Assembly (NCBI RefSeq): GCF_003268635.1 | Contig: NZ_CP029639.1 | Span: 4,971,501-5,035,500 of the forward strand | Source: Paenibacillus sp. DCT19 | Lineage (GTDB): Bacteria > Bacillota > Bacilli > Paenibacillales > Paenibacillaceae | DNA length: 64,000 nt | Direction of reading: 5' to 3' | Shown here: piece after piece, positions 60,198-64,000 of the stretch | How positions within the stretch are numbered: position 1 is the first letter of the stretch | How the letters are laid out: each line of letters opens with the position of its first letter | Notes under the pieces: model-generated | Told to the model about the DNA's origin: nothing | The model's database searches: none | What the model saw: the letters and a program-made list of their open reading frames with translations, nothing else | Made by a program: the position numbers and the translations under genes

Positions 60198-61343
60198 TTA
60201 CATTTCGTGGTATTGAGCAACAGCTTGTTTAAGTACCGGATGATGCTCATCCATGGACGTATAATGCTGCAGTGCAGCAGCAATCCCCTTCTGACGAATC
60301 ATGTCCTGCAGTTCAACAGCTTCCGGATCATCGGAAACATCGAATTTACAAGCTGCGGCCATGCCCATAGTCAGATAAGTTGTTTCCGTTCCATCCGCAT
60401 ATGCAAGAAGAGCCGGGCGAACCAGACGATCATTCGGGGACAGCTTGCGCAGCGGGGAACGACCAACACGAGTAACCTCATCCGTGATATACGGGTTGAC
60501 GAACCGTCCCAATATTTTAAGGATATACTGCTCATGCTCTTCCGGATTGAATCCAAATCGCTTCACCAGCACTTCTCCGGTTTCCTGCAAAGCACCATAT
60601 ACAATGGATTTTACTTTTTCATCGGCGATAGCCTTCTGAATAGTGTCATACCCGTGCACGTTACCAATATACGCAGCAACGCAGTGTCCTGTATTTACAG
60701 TGAACAGCTTGCGTTCGATATACGGCTCCAGCTCATCAACATATACAATGCCCTCAACCGGTTTGAATGCAGGAGCCATCTGAGAACGATCCACCACCCA
60801 CTCGTAAAAAGGCTCCACCTGTACATGCAATGGATCTTCATGGTGCTGAATAGGTACAATCCGGTCTACAGCCGAATCGGGAAAATAAATGTACTGATCC
60901 GCAAGTGAGCGTACTTGCTCATCAAGCAGAGCATATACATGCTCTTTCAGTTGCGTACTGGCTCCAATTGCATTTTCACATGCAATAATATGAAGAGGTT
61001 TCTGAACAAGATCCGAGTGAAGTCTCGCCTTAAGCCCCTTGGCAATGCCTGGTGCAATATATTTCAGCACACCCACACCAACTGCAGTTGTAATCAGATC
61101 TGCTTCCACAACCGTTTGGGCAACCGTCTCCAACTGGGTTCCATCGATTGCGTTTACACCCGTAACGGTCTCCTGATCCTTACTCTCGTTAGCCAGTTCC
61201 ACCGTATACTGTCCTCGTTGCTGTAGAGCCGATACCAATTCCTGATTCACATCTGAGAAAATAACCTCGTATCCTGCACGAGACAGTATTAACCCGATAA
61301 ATCCGCGTCCTATGTTACCTGCGCCAAAGTGTAAGGCCTTCAT
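60198..61343 (-). CDS. mtlD: Mannitol-1-phosphate 5-dehydrogenase
   Basis: This enzyme oxidises mannitol-1-phosphate from the PTS to fructose-6-phosphate with NAD+. The N-terminal Rossmann motif is ALHFGAGNIGRGFIGLI. The polyol-dehydrogenase catalytic segment lies in ERKLFTVNTGHCVAAYIGN (Lys-x-x-x-x-Asn-x-x-His pattern). At 381 residues it matches MtlD of Firmicutes. Its ATG overlaps the mtlF stop by 4 bases, so translation is coupled. It is the last gene of the mtl cluster and ends near a bidirectional terminator. Confidence 0.96.
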   Translation of the reverse strand: MKALHFGAGNIGRGFIGLILSRAGYEVIFSDVNQELVSALQQRGQYTVELANESKDQETVTGVNAIDGTQLETVAQTVVEADLITTAVGVGVLKYIAPGIAKGLKARLHSDLVQKPLHIIACENAIGASTQLKEHVYALLDEQVRSLADQYIYFPDSAVDRIVPIQHHEDPLHVQVEPFYEWVVDRSQMAPAFKPVEGIVYVDELEPYIERKLFTVNTGHCVAAYIGNVHGYDTIQKAIADEKVKSIVYGALQETGEVLVKRFGFNPEEHEQYILKILGRFVNPYITDEVTRVGRSPLRKLSPNDRLVRPALLAYADGTETTYLTMGMAAACKFDVSDDPEAVELQDMIRQKGIAAALQHYTSMDEHHPVLKQAVAQYHEM

Positions 61344-61774
61344 AGTTCCATTTCACTTTCCAGAATAGCAATAACTTCTTCCGCTGTTTTGGCTAGACGC
61401 AGAGCCTCCATATTTTCATCCTCAGCACAGATTACTGCAATGCTAGTCAGGATCTCCATATGTTCCCCACCTTGAGCCGCAATACCAATCACCATATAAG
61501 CTTTTTCCTCGCCAAAATCCACACCTTCTGGATATTGAATGACTGAGATACCTGTGGATAAAATGAATGATTTAGATTCCTTCGTACCGTGCGGGATCGC
61601 AAGGCCATTTCCTACATAAGTTGAAACAATCTCTTCACGCTCAATCATTTTCTCGATGTAATCAGCGGTAATATGACCCGCATCCTTCAAAATCTGTCCT
61701 GCCATACGAATCGCTTCGTATTTATCCTGAGCCTTCGCATTCATAATGACTTTATCTGTTGTTAAAATACTCAT
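61340..61774 (-). CDS. mtlF: PTS mannitol transporter subunit IIA
   Basis: This cytoplasmic 144-residue phosphocarrier passes phosphate from HPr to the IIB domain of MtlA. The active His is in GNGLAIPHGTKESK, and the family ending AVICAEDENMEALRLAKTAE is complete. TTGGAGG lies 8 bases before the ATG. It lies 5 bases after mtlR and overlaps mtlD by 4, so mtlR, mtlF and mtlD are one translational unit. It can also phosphorylate and control MtlR. Confidence 0.95.
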   Translation of the reverse strand: MSILTTDKVIMNAKAQDKYEAIRMAGQILKDAGHITADYIEKMIEREEIVSTYVGNGLAIPHGTKESKSFILSTGISVIQYPEGVDFGEEKAYMVIGIAAQGGEHMEILTSIAVICAEDENMEALRLAKTAEEVIAILESEMEL

Positions 61775-61779
61775 AATGG

Positions 61780-63873
61780 TTAACCTCCAATTTCGGTTTT
61801 ACTGCGATAGAATCCAACGAGTTCCTTGGACAGGTAATGAATGAGTTCATCCCTGACTCCCTTTTCCAGCAATGTAATCATTTCTTCCTGCAATAACAGT
61901 GCGCTGATCTCACTAAGAACCTCCAAGCTTTCCTTGGATAATTCTCTCGGGCCCAGCATCAAGAGAACATGGGTAACTCCTGCCGGATCAGCTGACGTAC
62001 GAAGGAGCGGCTCCGTGAGCTGGAAGAGACTGATCGACGGACGATAGATTCCCTCACTGCGTGTATGAAACAGCGCAAGTGTTGTACCCGGAATCTTCTG
62101 ACTCCCTACTGCTTCACGTTCCTCCAACCGTTTCGCGATTTCCTCTGGTTCCTTCAGCACCCCGGATCCATGAAGTACGTTGCACATCGCATACACCGTT
62201 TTATAGAAACCGGCACCTTGATTGTCCAGCGGGTAGACCTGAAACTTGCCAATGATTCGGACGATTTCAATCAGAGTGGCTTCCATTCCGTCTGGATCCG
62301 AGTAATGACTTGGCGTCTGGGTTTCTGTTTCCCTTGACTTGTTATGCTGTCGTTGTAACGTTGTTGTTCTAATAAAATGACGCAGATGTTCACTCTCTTC
62401 TGCTGTAAGCAGTGGACTCACTTTGTAGTACTGATGCTCATCCATCGGCAGATCAACAGTGGATAACACCAGATCGTATTGATCCGTTGGAATCCGGGTA
62501 GCTTCATACCAGGAGACGCTGTCTATAATTCGAATCTCGGGAAACTCCTTCGTCAGTCGGCTGGACAGCATGCGTGATGAACCAATTCCGCTTGTACAGA
62601 CAATGATCGCCCTGATTTCCCGTTTTAATGTGCGTAATCTCTCGATGGATGCTCCAAAGTGCATGACTAGAAAACCAATTTCCTCATCGGGAACATCTAT
62701 ACCTGGCCAAGCCTGGTACACGGATTTTTTGACATCTTCGAACAGTGAATCATAATCCTTGCGAATCTGCTGCAGTAGTGGATTACGGATCATCTGTTGT
62801 CCTTCAATACGTTCCATTACAGGTGCCATATGCCCAATCAGACCTTCACGAAGCATACGATCCTCATGAAAGGCATAATGGGTTCTCGCCTGCATCTGAT
62901 CAATCAATGAATGTACCCTATCTAGTAGAATTAAGTCGTCTATTGGCAACAGCCTTGAAGAGTGTATCCTCTGCTCTGTCTCAATTAATAATCTGTGAAA
63001 ATAATCCTGCTCATCTTGGGAGAACGTCAGCCCTAGCTGGGTAGATAGTACACCGCACAATCGGGATGCCATATAAGGTGGAACCTTCATCTCATCCTGC
63101 TCCGCAACGTCATCTCTCGCTTTCTCACGTGGAGAAAGACGACCAATGCCAAAGCCTTTACGAATACGTACAACCGCAACGGATAATTGAATCAGCAGCT
63201 TCATATATTGCCGTTCCGGGATGTTCTCCAGCCATTCGATATCTGGTTGCCACAATGCATTTTCGACTGTAAGCACATCACCATGCCCAATCATATTCAG
63301 CAACTTCTGGTTTACGATGGAGCCCCCTTGCTCAGGCTGTCTTCCGAACAGATCGGACTCATCCAGAAATTCCAGAGCAAGCGCAGCTATGGCAGTACGA
63401 TGAATCGTCTCATTTCCGTTAATCTTGACTCCATATCCACGTCTGCGAACCAGCTTTAGTCCAGCCTGACGAATCCGTGACTCCAGATCATCGAGATCAT
63501 TGGTCACCGTTGATACTGTCACTTTCAGATCTGAAGCTAGTGCAAGCAGTTTTACAGGTTCCGACTCATCCAGCAAAATACAAAGCATGAAGAGCTTACG
63601 CTCTTCCGGCGTAAACTCAATAGATTCCTTACCCTCTAATTGCTGGCGCAATACGGCCAGATTACCGGAACCGGCATCAATTCGAATACCGGTTCCTGAT
63701 TTTTTTTCCAGCCTCATACCCAAAGGTTCCAGCCACTGTTCAATCATCTGAAGCTCTCGGTGAACTGTTCGCGTACTGACTTTGACTTCAACGGCGATCT
63801 CACCAGCAGTGACTTCTTGTGGATGCTCCAGCAGAAACTCCACGATTTCACGTTGTCTTTTGGTAATACTCAT
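61780..63873 (-). CDS. mtlR: Mannitol operon activator MtlR (PRD regulator)
   Basis: This PTS-controlled transcription activator has 697 residues. An N-terminal helix-turn-helix (about 1-60; VTAGEIAVEVKVSTRTVHRE) and a second winged helix (about 80-150) are followed by two PRDs with regulatory His residues. Next are a IIB(Gat)-like domain with Cys in AIIVCTSGIGSSRML (about 408) and a C-terminal IIA(Mtl)-like domain (ALFHTRSEGIYRPSI). Phosphorylation by HPr and the EIIs sets its activity as in B. subtilis and Geobacillus. GGAGG lies 8 bases before the ATG. The mtlA-mtlR-mtlF-mtlD order matches Geobacillus. Confidence 0.95.
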   Translation of the reverse strand: MSITKRQREIVEFLLEHPQEVTAGEIAVEVKVSTRTVHRELQMIEQWLEPLGMRLEKKSGTGIRIDAGSGNLAVLRQQLEGKESIEFTPEERKLFMLCILLDESEPVKLLALASDLKVTVSTVTNDLDDLESRIRQAGLKLVRRRGYGVKINGNETIHRTAIAALALEFLDESDLFGRQPEQGGSIVNQKLLNMIGHGDVLTVENALWQPDIEWLENIPERQYMKLLIQLSVAVVRIRKGFGIGRLSPREKARDDVAEQDEMKVPPYMASRLCGVLSTQLGLTFSQDEQDYFHRLLIETEQRIHSSRLLPIDDLILLDRVHSLIDQMQARTHYAFHEDRMLREGLIGHMAPVMERIEGQQMIRNPLLQQIRKDYDSLFEDVKKSVYQAWPGIDVPDEEIGFLVMHFGASIERLRTLKREIRAIIVCTSGIGSSRMLSSRLTKEFPEIRIIDSVSWYEATRIPTDQYDLVLSTVDLPMDEHQYYKVSPLLTAEESEHLRHFIRTTTLQRQHNKSRETETQTPSHYSDPDGMEATLIEIVRIIGKFQVYPLDNQGAGFYKTVYAMCNVLHGSGVLKEPEEIAKRLEEREAVGSQKIPGTTLALFHTRSEGIYRPSISLFQLTEPLLRTSADPAGVTHVLLMLGPRELSKESLEVLSEISALLLQEEMITLLEKGVRDELIHYLSKELVGFYRSKTEIGG

Positions 63874-63913
63874 ATCTCTAGCCTCCGGCTCAGAGAAGAC
63901 GAATGCGTCCGAT

Positions 63914-64000
63914 TTATTTCAGTCGTTCAACGAGCGCATCGTATTCCGGGCTTTTTAGGAAGTTGTCAATGGATATATGTTCTGCGTTTGGTGCAACGGA
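63914..64000 (-). CDS. mtlA: PTS mannitol transporter EIICB, C-terminal end (partial)
   Basis: Only the last 28 codons before a TAA at 63914 are in the window. They read HISIDNFLKSPEYDALVERLK at the end, the conserved C-terminus of the IIB domain of MtlA. The 5' part lies beyond the window. It is 40 bases upstream of mtlR on the same strand, as expected for the first gene of the mannitol cluster. Confidence 0.85.
   Translation of the reverse strand, partial: SVAPNAEHISIDNFLKSPEYDALVERLK

Overview
The window reads as a piece of a Paenibacillus-type chromosome. No 16S or other marker is present, so the genus is an inference. It rests on moderate GC, strong AAGGAGG ribosome sites, a YesM/YesN-style sugar-sensing system, LplA-like lipoprotein binding proteins with YteP/YtcP-type permeases, a GH105 enzyme, a Btr-like iron regulator, a CotSA-like glycosyltransferase and a dispersed repeat with TTCAAAAAG ends. 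No rRNA, tRNA, CRISPR array, phage or transposase gene was recognised.

Layout. 1-3.7 kb: partial cytosine-deaminase-like amidohydrolase, an alkylation-repair pair (AlkD-like, Ogt) and the Mg2+ channel MgtE. 3.9-12.2 kb: a sugar-uptake and sensing block, with anchored binding protein, Cache histidine kinase and AraC-type response regulator in one overlapping operon, followed by a ChvE/MmsA/MmsB ABC importer with a cre site. 12.4-20.4 kb: LysE exporter with AraC regulator, TIMP-like surface protein, broken 6-phospho-beta-glucosidase with divergent WYL regulator, methyltransferase, SUKH protein, first repeat copy and two proteins sharing a domain. 20.6-21.9 kb: ZTP riboswitch with terminator ahead of DJ-1/PfpI and GNAT genes. 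22-24.7 kb: XRE-TPR regulator divergent from fabV. 24.9-28.7 kb: iron block (Btr-like regulator, Fur-box siderophore-binding lipoprotein, flavin reductase). 28.7-32.6 kb: small proteins, Mrr-like nuclease, second repeat copy, secreted beta-propeller protein, msrA, GlsB. 32.9-37.3 kb: RtcB plus AAA ATPase behind an apparent attenuator leader, and TerC behind a yybP-ykoY riboswitch. 37.5-42.4 kb: glycosyltransferase, WYL-HIRAN pair, L25/Ctc and a lipoprotein. 42.6-57.2 kb: two intracellular pullulanases, then a pectin/rhamnogalacturonan-type uptake locus. 57.3-60.1 kb: structured leader ahead of a MutS2 homologue lacking the Smr domain. 60.2-64 kb: mannitol genes mtlD, mtlF, mtlR and the end of mtlA.

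Six genes (GH1, flavin reductase, Btr-like, rtcB, AraC sensor, mutS2) carry seven apparent -1 frameshifts. Six are one G short in a G tract and one is a lost base in a CCGG context. Restoring one base at each site gives whole-codon lengths and family-typical proteins, so sequencing or assembly error is more likely than pseudogenisation.

The two most unusual items are regulatory. One is the rtcB-AAA leader at 35.75-36.09 kb, with promoter, two short ORFs and mutually exclusive antiterminator/terminator hairpins. The other is the mutS2 leader at 57.3-57.65 kb, with promoter, a 7-codon ORF folded into a long stem and two tandem terminators. Both look like translation-coupled attenuators placed before RNA-repair or ribosome-rescue type genes.
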